NCBI GenBank assembly: GCA_004555205.1
Contig: SFIY01000015.1
Location: 1 to 44,124, forward strand
Direction: 5' to 3'
DNA: 44,124 bases
Source of the DNA: Clostridiales bacterium
GTDB taxonomy: Bacteria; Bacillota; Clostridia; Oscillospirales; Oscillospiraceae
Shown: one piece after another, positions 1 to 7,300 of the stretch
Layout: the number at the start of each line of letters is the position of its first letter
Position numbering within the stretch: position 1 is the stretch's first letter
The notes under the pieces: generated by a model
What the model saw: only the letters and a program-made list of their open reading frames with translations
The model's database searches: none
Told to the model about the DNA's origin: nothing
Position numbers and translations under genes: made by a program

Positions 1-85
1 TGAAATACCTGCTGCGGCGGCTGGTGGTCCCGCCTTAGTATCAAGCGCCACCCCTGCAAAATCCGTGGAAAGGAGGCGATGACCT

Positions 86-253
86 ATGCAGGAGGAAGTG
101 GAAAACAGGACTTTGACGCTGGTAGTCAGCGGAACAAAGTTTACCGGGCGGCTGTTTAGTCGTCCCGAAGCTCATACCATAGACCGTTGTTCTGATCGAA
201 GATGTATTTTTCCATTATGTTATCCTCCGTATGTGGATTTGATTTTGAGGTGA
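86..253 (+). pseudogene. 5' fragment of a PcfB-like (DUF3801) conjugation gene
   Basis: A strong ribosome binding site (AGGAGG) precedes an ATG at 86. The first 24 residues begin MQEEVENRTLTLVVSGTKF and continue to TGRLF, which resembles the N-terminus of PcfB/DUF3801 proteins of Firmicutes integrative conjugative elements, recalled from memory. After about base 157 the reading frame runs into unrelated sequence and stops at 251-253, so only the start of the gene is left. The bases before it (1-82) are open in more than one frame and may be the end of an upstream element gene. The most likely reading is a deletion scar of a conjugative element. Confidence 0.5.
156..215 (-). pseudogene. 5' fragment of a tnpV-like transposon gene
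   Basis: On the minus strand an ATG at 215, preceded by GGAGGATAACATA, opens a frame starting MEKYIFDQNNGLWYEL. This closely resembles the start of TnpV, a small protein encoded by Tn4451-type and related clostridial elements (from memory). The frame ends after 19 codons, exactly where the pcfB-like fragment of the other strand begins, so only the first 16 or so residues belong to the family. The two fragments are convergent and share a breakpoint around 156-162. Confidence 0.5.
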
Positions 254-504
254 ATCAAATGTCAGCATACCGGTTTGCTTCTTTGCTGTTGTCTTGCAAA
301 GCCCTGGGCAGCTGTACACAAGGAACACACAAGTAGCAAAACCTGTTTTTCGCAGTCCTTCTGCAAAGGTGGATTCTAAATCAAATACATCTGAAAACCG
401 CTGAAATACGCTGTTTTTGGGGCATAAAACGAAGAAAATGCCGTCATTCAGCCTGGTTACGATCAGGTTCCGGAAGTTCTGCAAGCGCTGAGTTTCTGGC
501 GAAC

Positions 505-541
505 AAAAAAGAGAGTACCCCTCGGGGCACTCTCTTTTTTT
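505..541. terminator. Bidirectional intrinsic terminator
   Basis: AGAGAGT and ACTCTCT form a stem around a GC-rich core, with an A-run on the left and a T-run on the right, so it can end transcription from either side. It lies just after the thioredoxin stop and so probably closes the arsR-permease-thioredoxin operon. Confidence 0.75.
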
Positions 542-559
542 GCTGCTTCGTGCGGAAAC

Positions 560-883
560 TCAGCAATATCCCAGCTTTTTCAACAGCCCGATCACATCGG
601 CAGGCTTCAGCACCTTGCCTGCGGATACAACCTTCTCGTTGACGACGATGCAGGGCATTTGCATGACACCGTAGGTCATGACCTTCTCCATGTCGGTGAT
701 ATATTCCACCTCAAGGTCCATACCCAGCTCCGCCACGGCGGCTTTGCAGTTTTCGTACTGCTCGTGACAGCTTTTGCAGCCTGCGCCCAAGACCTTGATG
801 CCGGTGATGCCGCAGGCTGCACCACCGCAGCAGCAAGCAGATCGCTGCGATTCTTTTTCCTTTCCCAACCCAAATAATGCCAT
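560..883 (-). CDS. Small thioredoxin-fold protein (TM0996/MTH895-like)
   Basis: A protein of about 107 residues. A short Cys-rich N-terminus (CCC near 17-19, Cys 24) is followed by a single thioredoxin-fold domain with a CKSC redox motif at 36-39 and a cis-Pro loop (MPCIVV near 76-81). This matches the small thioredoxin family often encoded next to COG0701 permeases. Three ATG codons are in tandem at 889, 886 and 883; GGAGG at 891-895 gives the best spacing to 883, so that start was chosen. It begins 13 bases after the permease stop and is the last gene of the arsR operon. The likely role is a cytoplasmic dithiol partner of the permease or of a thiol-binding metal or metalloid; the substrate cannot be read from sequence. 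Confidence 0.85.
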   Translation of the reverse strand: MALFGLGKEKESQRSACCCGGAACGITGIKVLGAGCKSCHEQYENCKAAVAELGMDLEVEYITDMEKVMTYGVMQMPCIVVNEKVVSAGKVLKPADVIGLLKKLGYC

Positions 884-896
884 CATCATACCTCCA

Positions 897-1892
897 CTAC
901 ATAAACAAATGGGGAAACGCATTGAATGCGTAACCTACAATGATAATTCCGGCGGCACAGATCCCAATAAACAAACCCAGCAATCGGGGCTTTACGGCTC
1001 TGCGCAGCATAATGAGCGACGGCAGGCTCAGTGTGGTGACGGCCATCATGAAGCTGAGGATCGTACCAAGCTGTGCGCCTTTGCCCAACAGTGCCTCCGC
1101 AACCGGTACGGTGCCGAAAATATCGGCATACATCGGAATGCCGATCAGAGCAGCCAGCACCACGCCGAAGGGATTATTACTGCCCAGTGCCGCCTCGATC
1201 CAGCTCTCGGGGATCCAGTTGTGAATGACAGCGCCAATACCCACACCGATCAGAATATACGGAAACACTTTTTTAAAAGTGGTAATGACCTGCGCCTTGG
1301 AATAGTCCCATCTGTCCCTTACTGTCAGTTTGGATTCGACGACGGCAACGCTCTTTGCATTTCGGATGAAGTCCTCCACGTCGTTCTCCATATGCAGCTT
1401 CTCAATCAGAGTGCCGCCGATCACGGCAATCACCAGACCCAACGCCACATAAGCAACGGCAACCTTTGCACCGAAAATGCTCATCAGCAGCACCAGACTG
1501 CCCAAATCAACCATGGGAGATGAGATCAGAAAAGAGAAGATGACGCCCAAGGGCAAGCCTGCACCGGCAAAGCCGATAAAAATGGGGATGGAGGAGCAGG
1601 AGCAAAACGGCGTGACCGTTCCCAAAAGCGCGCCGATAATATTCGCCCCCAGACCATGGAACCGACCCAAAATGCGTCTGCTCCGCTCCGGCGGAAAGAA
1701 GCTCTGGAGGTACGATATGCCGAAGATCAGCACACACAGCAGCACGGTGATCTTGATTACATCGTAGAGAAAGAAATTGACGCTGCCGCCGATTCGCGTA
1801 CCAATGTCCAGCCCCAGCGAGGAAAGACCGCTGCCGATCAGCTTATTCAGCCACTTCATCCCTAAAATTTGCTCTTGCACAAATGACCACAT
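897..1892 (-). CDS. Permease of the COG0701/DUF318 (ArsP-like) family
   Basis: A polytopic membrane protein of 331 residues with about eight hydrophobic segments. The first conserved block contains GTVTPFCSCSSIPIFIGF (91-108), with the CSCSS motif at 97-101 typical of COG0701 permeases, followed by GLPLGVIFSFLISSPMVDLGS. A second related block (IGVGIGAVIHNWIPES, later GIPMYADIFGTVPVAEALL) follows a central hydrophilic loop, as expected for the two-repeat family. Known relatives include ArsP, which exports trivalent organoarsenicals, but many members have no known substrate. It lies between the ArsR regulator and the thioredoxin, so metalloid or thiol-reactive compound efflux is an inference. 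The start at 1892 has a modest GGAG upstream. Confidence 0.85.
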   Translation of the reverse strand: MWSFVQEQILGMKWLNKLIGSGLSSLGLDIGTRIGGSVNFFLYDVIKITVLLCVLIFGISYLQSFFPPERSRRILGRFHGLGANIIGALLGTVTPFCSCSSIPIFIGFAGAGLPLGVIFSFLISSPMVDLGSLVLLMSIFGAKVAVAYVALGLVIAVIGGTLIEKLHMENDVEDFIRNAKSVAVVESKLTVRDRWDYSKAQVITTFKKVFPYILIGVGIGAVIHNWIPESWIEAALGSNNPFGVVLAALIGIPMYADIFGTVPVAEALLGKGAQLGTILSFMMAVTTLSLPSLIMLRRAVKPRLLGLFIGICAAGIIIVGYAFNAFPHLFM

Positions 1893-1979
1893 AGCAAAAC
1901 TCCGTTTCTCACATTGACAGTTATCAATGCGTTATCGTTAAAAGCGGCCGGCAGCAGAGCCGGCGCGCTTATGGAGAGG

Positions 1980-2285
1980 TTACTTTCCGCAGCAGCACGC
2001 ATCAATGGCGGTGTCGCAGCAGGATATGCCGGAGATATACTCCTTAAATTCCTTGAATTTATCGCAGTTGATCGTATAGTAATTCCATTTCCCCTCTTTG
2101 CGGGAGGCAGTCAGCCCACAGTCGCCTAAAACCTTCATGTGATGCGACAGGGTCGGCTGTGTCACCTGCAATGCATCCAGCAGGCTGCAGCCGCACTTCT
2201 CCCCCTGTGTCAGCATTTCGATAATCTTCAGGCGGTTGGGATCAGACATGGCCTTGCAGATCACAGATACCTCTTCCCGCGTCAC
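1980..2285 (-). CDS. ArsR/SmtB-family metalloregulator
   Basis: A winged-helix repressor of 101 residues starting at a GTG codon at 2283-2285, which has a GAGGTG ribosome binding site. The sensor helix carries Cys31-Gly-Cys33, in the place of the ELCVCD arsenite or metal site of classical ArsR. The recognition helix is VTQPTLSHHMKVL (41-53). The C-terminus is unusually Cys-rich (Cys89-Cys90, then Cys97-99), giving extra possible thiolate ligands. It is the first gene of an operon with the permease and thioredoxin, and its own promoter carries an inverted repeat over the -10 box, so it probably represses itself and the operon until a thiophilic metal or metalloid binds. Which metal is not determined. 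Confidence 0.9.
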   Translation of the reverse strand: MTREEVSVICKAMSDPNRLKIIEMLTQGEKCGCSLLDALQVTQPTLSHHMKVLGDCGLTASRKEGKWNYYTINCDKFKEFKEYISGISCCDTAIDACCCGK

Positions 2286-2315
2286 AGCAATTCACCTCGG
2301 TTACATAGACTGCTA

Positions 2316-2353
2316 TCTATGTGTAATCTAACACATAGATCGATGTTTGTCAA
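2316..2353 (-). promoter_or_regulatory. arsR operon promoter with ArsR operator
   Basis: On the minus strand TTGACA (2348-2353) and TAGATT (2325-2330) are 17 bases apart, a near-consensus sigma-A promoter. A perfect 9-base inverted repeat, TCTATGTGT (2316-2324) and ACACATAGA (2331-2339), surrounds the -10 box. A further ACATAGA copy lies at 2303-2309. This is the expected layout for an autorepressing ArsR protein. Confidence 0.85.
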
Positions 2354-2447
2354 TGTGTTTTCAAAATAATATTGCTTTGTGCCGTCGGCAGCATTTTCAC
2401 ACCGACCCGGACGGGTTTAGGCACGCAGCGGACAGTCAGTCAACAAA

Positions 2448-2486
2448 GTAAGGCGCGATACGGAGCATCTCCGTATCGCGCCTTAC
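2448..2486 (-). terminator. Hairpin with a perfect 18-bp stem, probable terminator
   Basis: Eighteen bases on each side pair without a mismatch around a 3-base loop. Read on the minus strand it is followed by CTTTGTTG, a weak T-tract. It lies just beyond the stop of the 26-residue ORF and most likely ends that transcript, and may also insulate the arsR promoter. Confidence 0.6.
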
Positions 2487-2519
2487 TACCCCTATATCGT
2501 GTGTTTCTATACACTGATG

Positions 2520-2600
2520 TCAAGCCTTCATGCCCTTAACGGTCATGAAAACCATTCCAGCTAAATAAACCGCGCCGCAAGCACCGATGATGGCTAACAT
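2520..2600 (-). CDS. Putative 26-residue single-pass membrane peptide
   Basis: An ATG at 2600 preceded by GAGGTG with 7-base spacing opens an 81-base frame. The product is almost entirely one hydrophobic helix (MLAIIGACGAVYLAGMVF and on) ending in a short basic tail with two Lys-Gly/Lys-Ala steps. A -35/-10 pair upstream (2650-2678) and a strong hairpin downstream (2448-2486) make a complete transcription unit. It is too short for ordinary gene callers. The family is not recognised. It could be a membrane-active regulatory peptide, a small subunit of a membrane complex, or a toxin-like peptide; the sequence does not decide. Confidence 0.5.
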   Translation of the reverse strand: MLAIIGACGAVYLAGMVFMTVKGMKA

Positions 2601-2649
2601 AATAAGCACCTCGTTTCAGAATTGGGAGGCGGTTTGCCTCTCTGATAAC

Positions 2650-2678
2650 AATATAAGCGCGGCAAACAAAAAATGCAA
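2650..2678 (-). promoter_or_regulatory. Candidate promoter of the 26-residue peptide gene
   Basis: Minus strand TTGCAT (2673-2678), 17-base spacer, TATATT (2650-2655). The distance to the ATG at 2600 leaves a leader of about 40 bases. Confidence 0.5.
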
Positions 2679-2689
2679 GAGGAATTTCA

Positions 2690-3075
2690 AAACCGCTGTT
2701 TTTGAGGGGAAAACCTGCACAAAATGCAAGAAAAATGTGCATAAAATGCAAGGCCATCTTGCAAAAATAAGAATTTGCAGGATTGCGTGCGTCAAAGCTG
2801 CATTTCGCCCTGCCGAAAGGCAAAATTTGGTGCATATTTTGCAATTTTGCGGGGGAGGACATGAAAACGGAGAAAGAATGACAAGCTAAAAATGAATTAC
2901 CGCCTTCCTTACATTCATTTTTTGAAAAGAATAAACAGGAAGAACGGCGAAAACTCACAGAAAAGCGCCTGATTTTCGTTAAAAATATACAAAAAATCGG
3001 ACGGCCTGTTTATGGGTCATGCAACGGCAGCAAGAGATTATGCAGGAAAATGATGCGCAAAGCGGCAGCGCACGA
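2690..3075. other. AT-rich gene-free stretch with repeated TGCAAG words
   Basis: No convincing gene is seen between the peptide gene promoter and the dfx terminator. The sequence is AT-rich compared with its surroundings and repeats AAAATGCAAG or close variants (near 2671, 2721 and 2743) and its inverse CTTGCA (near 2758), with further TTTGCA/GCATATTTTGCA words to about 2850. The frames open here are Lys/Cys-rich and lack a ribosome binding site. Confidence 0.4.
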
Positions 3076-3120
3076 AAAATGCTCCCTGCCGCCGTTCAAT
3101 ACGGCGGCAGGGAGCGCTTT
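3076..3120. terminator. Bidirectional terminator after dfx
   Basis: GCTCCCTGCCGCCG (3081-3094) pairs perfectly with 3102-3115 around a 7-base loop, with an A-run on the left and T-run on the right. It closes the rbr-dfx unit read leftwards. Confidence 0.85.
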
Positions 3121-3244
3121 TTATTGGTTTGGGGCGATGGTTCTGCGGTGGTCTTTGCCGGCCGTTTCACCGGATTTTTAACGGGACATTCCCGCGCAGA
3201 ACGGCGATGGTCGGCAAACGGCAGGCTTCACCTCCCGGCGCAGG

Positions 3245-3616
3245 TTACATAGCCTTCCAGAGGCCGTGCAGGTTGCAATAGGCATAAACGGCCACAACAG
3301 AATCGTCCTCCGTCAGGGCAAATTCTGCCACGGGCGCCTCGCCGGGATGCAGGACCTTTCGCTGGGCGCCCTTCACGGTCTCCAGGGCGATCCACTCAAT
3401 GTAGTGAACGTCTGCCATGGGATGCTCCACAGAACCGACCGCAACAGATACTTTGTTGCCCTCAACGGTATAGACCGGCACATGCTTTTCCGCCGCACCG
3501 TCGGAGGTTCCGGGGATAAGCTCCGTCATCTTCTGACCGCAGCACATCATCGGTACACCGGATTCCTTAATCATGCCGACAAAATTGCCGCATTTTTCAC
3601 ATACGAAAAATTTCAT
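3245..3616 (-). CDS. dfx: Desulfoferrodoxin (two-iron superoxide reductase)
   Basis: A 123-residue protein that reduces superoxide to hydrogen peroxide in the cytoplasm of anaerobes. The N-terminal desulforedoxin domain has the four-Cys iron site (Cys6, Cys9, Cys25, Cys26). The C-terminal superoxide reductase domain shows the EKHVP loop (Glu43, Lys44, His45), His65, His71 and the YCNLHGLW motif supplying Cys114 and His117, which are the expected ligands of the catalytic His4-Cys iron. It lies 29 bases downstream of rbr in the same direction and is probably cotranscribed. This makes functional sense because rubrerythrin removes the peroxide that this enzyme makes. Confidence 0.95.
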   Translation of the reverse strand: MKFFVCEKCGNFVGMIKESGVPMMCCGQKMTELIPGTSDGAAEKHVPVYTVEGNKVSVAVGSVEHPMADVHYIEWIALETVKGAQRKVLHPGEAPVAEFALTEDDSVVAVYAYCNLHGLWKAM

Positions 3617-3645
3617 ATCTTTATCTTCCTTTCGTCATTTTGTCA

Positions 3646-4188
3646 TCAATAGTTTTCCTGGCGCACTTCAAAATAGCTCTGCGGATGATGGCATACGGGG
3701 CAGACCTCCGGCGCTTCCGTGCCGACAACCACATGACCGCAGTTTCTGCACTCCCACATGGTCACGCCGCTCTTTTTAAAGACCTCCATTGCCTCCACAT
3801 TATGGAGCAGCGCGCGGTAACGCTCCTCGTGCAGCTTTTCGATGGCCGCAACACCTCTGAACTGCTCGGCCAGCTCATGAAAACCCTCTTCATCCGCTTC
3901 ACGGGCCATGCGATCGTACATGTCCGTCCACTCTGCGTTTTCGCCCTCGGCGGCCGCCAGAAGATTGGCAGGCGTGTCACCCAGCTCGCCAAGCGCCTTG
4001 AACCACAACTTTGCGTGCTCTTTTTCGTTCTCCGCGGTCTTCAGAAACAGTGCGGCGATCTGCTCGTAGCCTGCCTTCTTGGCAACGGAGGCAAAATAGG
4101 TGTACTTGTTTCTTGCCTGCGATTCCCCTGCAAAAGCCTCCCAAAGATTGGCTTCTGTTTTCGTTCCTGCATACTTGTTTGCTGCCAT
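3646..4188 (-). CDS. rbr: Rubrerythrin
   Basis: A 180-residue peroxide reductase. The N-terminal four-helix domain carries the diiron ligands in two ExxH-type helices (Glu22; Glu55 with His58; Glu99 region; Glu117 with His120). The C-terminal rubredoxin-like domain binds one iron with CRNC (147-150) and CPVC (163-166). Length and domain order are those of the classical enzyme. The ATG at 4188 has an excellent AAGGAGG site 8 bases away. It is first in a two-gene unit with desulfoferrodoxin. A Fur/PerR-like palindrome sits directly upstream, suggesting control by peroxide or iron. Confidence 0.95.
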   Translation of the reverse strand: MAANKYAGTKTEANLWEAFAGESQARNKYTYFASVAKKAGYEQIAALFLKTAENEKEHAKLWFKALGELGDTPANLLAAAEGENAEWTDMYDRMAREADEEGFHELAEQFRGVAAIEKLHEERYRALLHNVEAMEVFKKSGVTMWECRNCGHVVVGTEAPEVCPVCHHPQSYFEVRQENY

Positions 4189-4206
4189 TGTGTTATCCTC
4201 CTTTTT

Positions 4207-4219
4207 AATAATGATTATT
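4207..4219 (-). promoter_or_regulatory. Fur/PerR-like operator upstream of rbr
   Basis: AATAAT-G-ATTATT is a perfect 13-base palindrome with an odd centre, close to the PerR/Fur half-site consensus (TAATNATTA core). It lies just upstream of the rbr ribosome binding site, where a repressor would block transcription start. No strong -35 box was recognised. Confidence 0.5.
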
Positions 4220-4397
4220 CAAAATCCAAAGCCGGATCTTAGAACCTTGAGAACATACCGGATGTGCCGTCGATTTCGGGACCGGCACCCATTCCGTCCG
4301 GGATGGGATACAAAGAGAAAACCCCATTGAAAATCAGGCAATCCTCCCCCGTTCCCATAGACGCACAATGGGAAATGCGGCGTTCCTTTTGCCGTTA

Positions 4398-7300
4398 TCA
4401 CATCTCCAGCGTCTGCAGCTCGGCTTCCTCCACCTTGCGCAGCTCGCGCTTATTGACCATGTCGTACATACACGGCACCACAAACAGCGTCATCAGCGTG
4501 GCGTACAGCAGGCCGCCGATACACACCAGCGCCACCGGCTGCATCAGGGCCGTACCGGCGTCGCCGCCGAAGGCCATGACCACAAGGCCCAGAATCGTGG
4601 TAATGGAGGTCATCAAAATGGGACGCAGGCGGGTCACACCGGCATCGATAATGGCCTCGCGGCGCTCCATACCGGCAAGGCGCTGCTGGTTGATGTAGTC
4701 CACCAGCACAATGCCGTTGTTGACAATGATACCCACCAGCATGACAAAGCCGATCAGGGAAATGACACTGACCTCAATGCCGGAGATCAGCAGGGCCAAA
4801 AAGCCGCCGGTAAAGGCCAGAGGAATGGTAAACATGACGATAAACGGAGACTTGAGCGATTGGAACTGCGCCACCATGATGAAGTAGACCAGCACCACAC
4901 CCAGCAGCAGCATCAGCATTAACTGCTTCATGGCTTCCATGATCGCTTCGTTTTCGCCGGCAAACTCCACGCTGACGCCCTCGGGCAGCGTCATGCCGTC
5001 CACGGCACGCTGCACTTCGCCGGTCAGCTTGGTCACATTATAGCCCTCCTCCACGGCGGCCGTCACCGTGACATAGCGGCGCTGCTCGGAGCGGGAAATG
5101 GTGTGCAGGCTGACGGTATCCTCAATGGTGGCCACCTCGGAGAGCTTGAAGGATACAGGCTCGGCGGCACTTGCCTCCGTACCCATGCCACTGCTCATAC
5201 TGCTCATACTGCCGCTCATGCCACTCATACTGCCGCCCATGCCGCTCATGCTGCTGCCCATGCTGCTCATGCCGCTCATGGAGGAGGAATTGGTGATCTC
5301 CAGATCCAGCAGTTTTTCGCGGGTCATGCGGCTTTCTTCCGGGCTTTCCACCACCACATCCACATCCAGTTGATCCAGCGTCATATCCGCCATGGTGGCC
5401 GAATCCGTCAATGCGGCGGCGATCTGCATATAGATCTGGGCCACGGTGACGCCCTTACGCATGGCGGCGTTGCGGTCAATGCTGATATGCAGCGCTTCGG
5501 AGGCCTCCTCCAGCCCGTCGGATACCTCCGCTGTACCGGGTACGTTTTCAAGGGTCGTGGCCAGATCGCGGGCGGTCTGCTGCAGCGTTTCCATATCATT
5601 GCCGTAGACATTTACCGAAATGCCGTCGCCGGTAATATAACTCATCATGGCCATGGCACCGTCGGCAGATACCTGACAGTCCAGATCCTCGCACAGCCTG
5701 ACAATTTCCTTGCCGGCTTTGGCGCCGGAGGCACCCTCGGGCAGGGTAATATAGGCCGTGACATCGTATGCGCCGCCCTGAGAGGACATCATGCTCATGC
5801 CGCTGCCGGAGGACATCATGGCGCCTACCGTTTCCACATTTTCCACCGTGGCCGCGCGCTTGAGCACCTCGTCCGCCAGCTCCACGGCGGTTTCACGGTC
5901 TGCATCCTCCGGCATGGTAATGGTGAGGTTGACGGTGTTCATATCGATCTCGGGCATGAAGGTAAAGCCGCGGGCCAATGCCGCCCATGCGCTGCCCACA
6001 AGCAGCAGCAGTGCCGCCGCCAGTACGATCAGCTTATGCTGCAGCGACCAGGAAATGGCCTTGCGATAGGCGGGATAGATACGGTCCAGCAAGCCGGCTT
6101 TCTGGGGTTTTTCCTTCTTCAGCATACCCGCGGCCATGGCCGGCACCAGCGTCAGCGCCACGATCAGACTGGCCAGAAGCGAATACGTCATGGTCAGCGC
6201 CAGATCGGTAAACAGTTGGCGGGTAATGCCCTCCACAAAGACGATGGGGGCAAACACGCAGACGGTCGTCAGCGTAGAGGAGGTGATGGCGCCCAGCACC
6301 TGCTTGGCGCCGGATACGGCGGCCTGTGTTACGCTGGCGCCCATGGCACGCAGACGGTAGATATTTTCAATGACCACCACCGAGTTATCCACCAGCATAC
6401 CCACCGCCACCGCAAGGCCGCTGAGTGAGATCATGTTGATGGTCACGCCGGAGAAGTACATCAGCACCACGGCGAAAACCAGACTGATGGGAATGGCGCA
6501 GAGCGTAATGACGGTGGGACGAAGATCACGCAGGAACAGATACAAAATCAGCACGGAGAACAGGGCGCCCCAACCGAGGGAGGAAAGAATGGAATTGATG
6601 ATGATGTAGATATACTCGCCCTGGTCCATTAGAGAAACGAAGGACAGGCCGGGATATTCCTCCTCCAGTTCGTCGAAACGGTCACGGATATTGCCGGACA
6701 CATCCGCCGTGGCGTATGTAGACTGCTTGGTAAAGGTGGCGATCAGACCGTCCGAGCCGTTGAGCTTGGTGTAGACCTCGTCGGCGTTATCGGTAATGAA
6801 CACCTCCGCCACATCGCTCAGGCGAATGGGTGCGATGCCGTCCAGACCCATATCGAACAGCACCATGCTCTCCAGATCCTCCCGACTGGTGATCTCGTCA
6901 CCTACGGACACCATATAGTTCACGCCGTCCTCCTGCAGATAGCCGGCGGGCATGGAGAAATTCTGCGCCGTGAGCAGGGCGGTAATGGTGGAAATATTCA
7001 GCGTGCTGCCCAGATCGGCGGCATCCAGTGCCGCGGTGCGGGACTCGGCCAGCGTGGCAAAGCCCTCGTCGATCTGCGCCAGCGCCAGATCCATCTGCAC
7101 GTTGGCAGAGATGAGCTGCATGGCGCCGTCAGCCAGCGTCATCACGCCGGTGGATACCTGACGGGCAATCCGGCCGGCATCGCTGTCCTCCAGCTCTTTC
7201 AGCCGGGCGCTGATGTCGTCCAGCGCGGCCTGCCACTTTTCGGCGGTGGCCTGCGCCTCCTCCCAGGAGGTGCCCAGGGCGGCGATCCGCACATCCAGCG

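Noticed and set aside
215..484. Minus-strand ORF of 89 codons next to the tnpV-like fragment
   Set aside because: It starts at a TTG without a ribosome binding site, matches no family I recognise, and stops at the tnpV start. It may be remnant sequence of the element but cannot be supported as a gene.
2587..2889. Plus-strand Lys/Cys-rich ORF
   Set aside because: Its codons reflect A-rich repeats, it lacks a ribosome binding site, and it overlaps the minus-strand promoter and start of the peptide gene.
2536..2958. Minus-strand ORF of 140 codons over the peptide gene and the AT-rich gap
   Set aside because: No ribosome binding site or recognisable family, unusual composition, and it overlaps the better supported peptide gene in another frame.
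5181..5288. CRISPR-like or tandem repeat array within the RND gene
   Set aside because: The repeats are short, imperfect and in frame within a transporter; they encode a Ser/Met/Gly loop and have no spacers.
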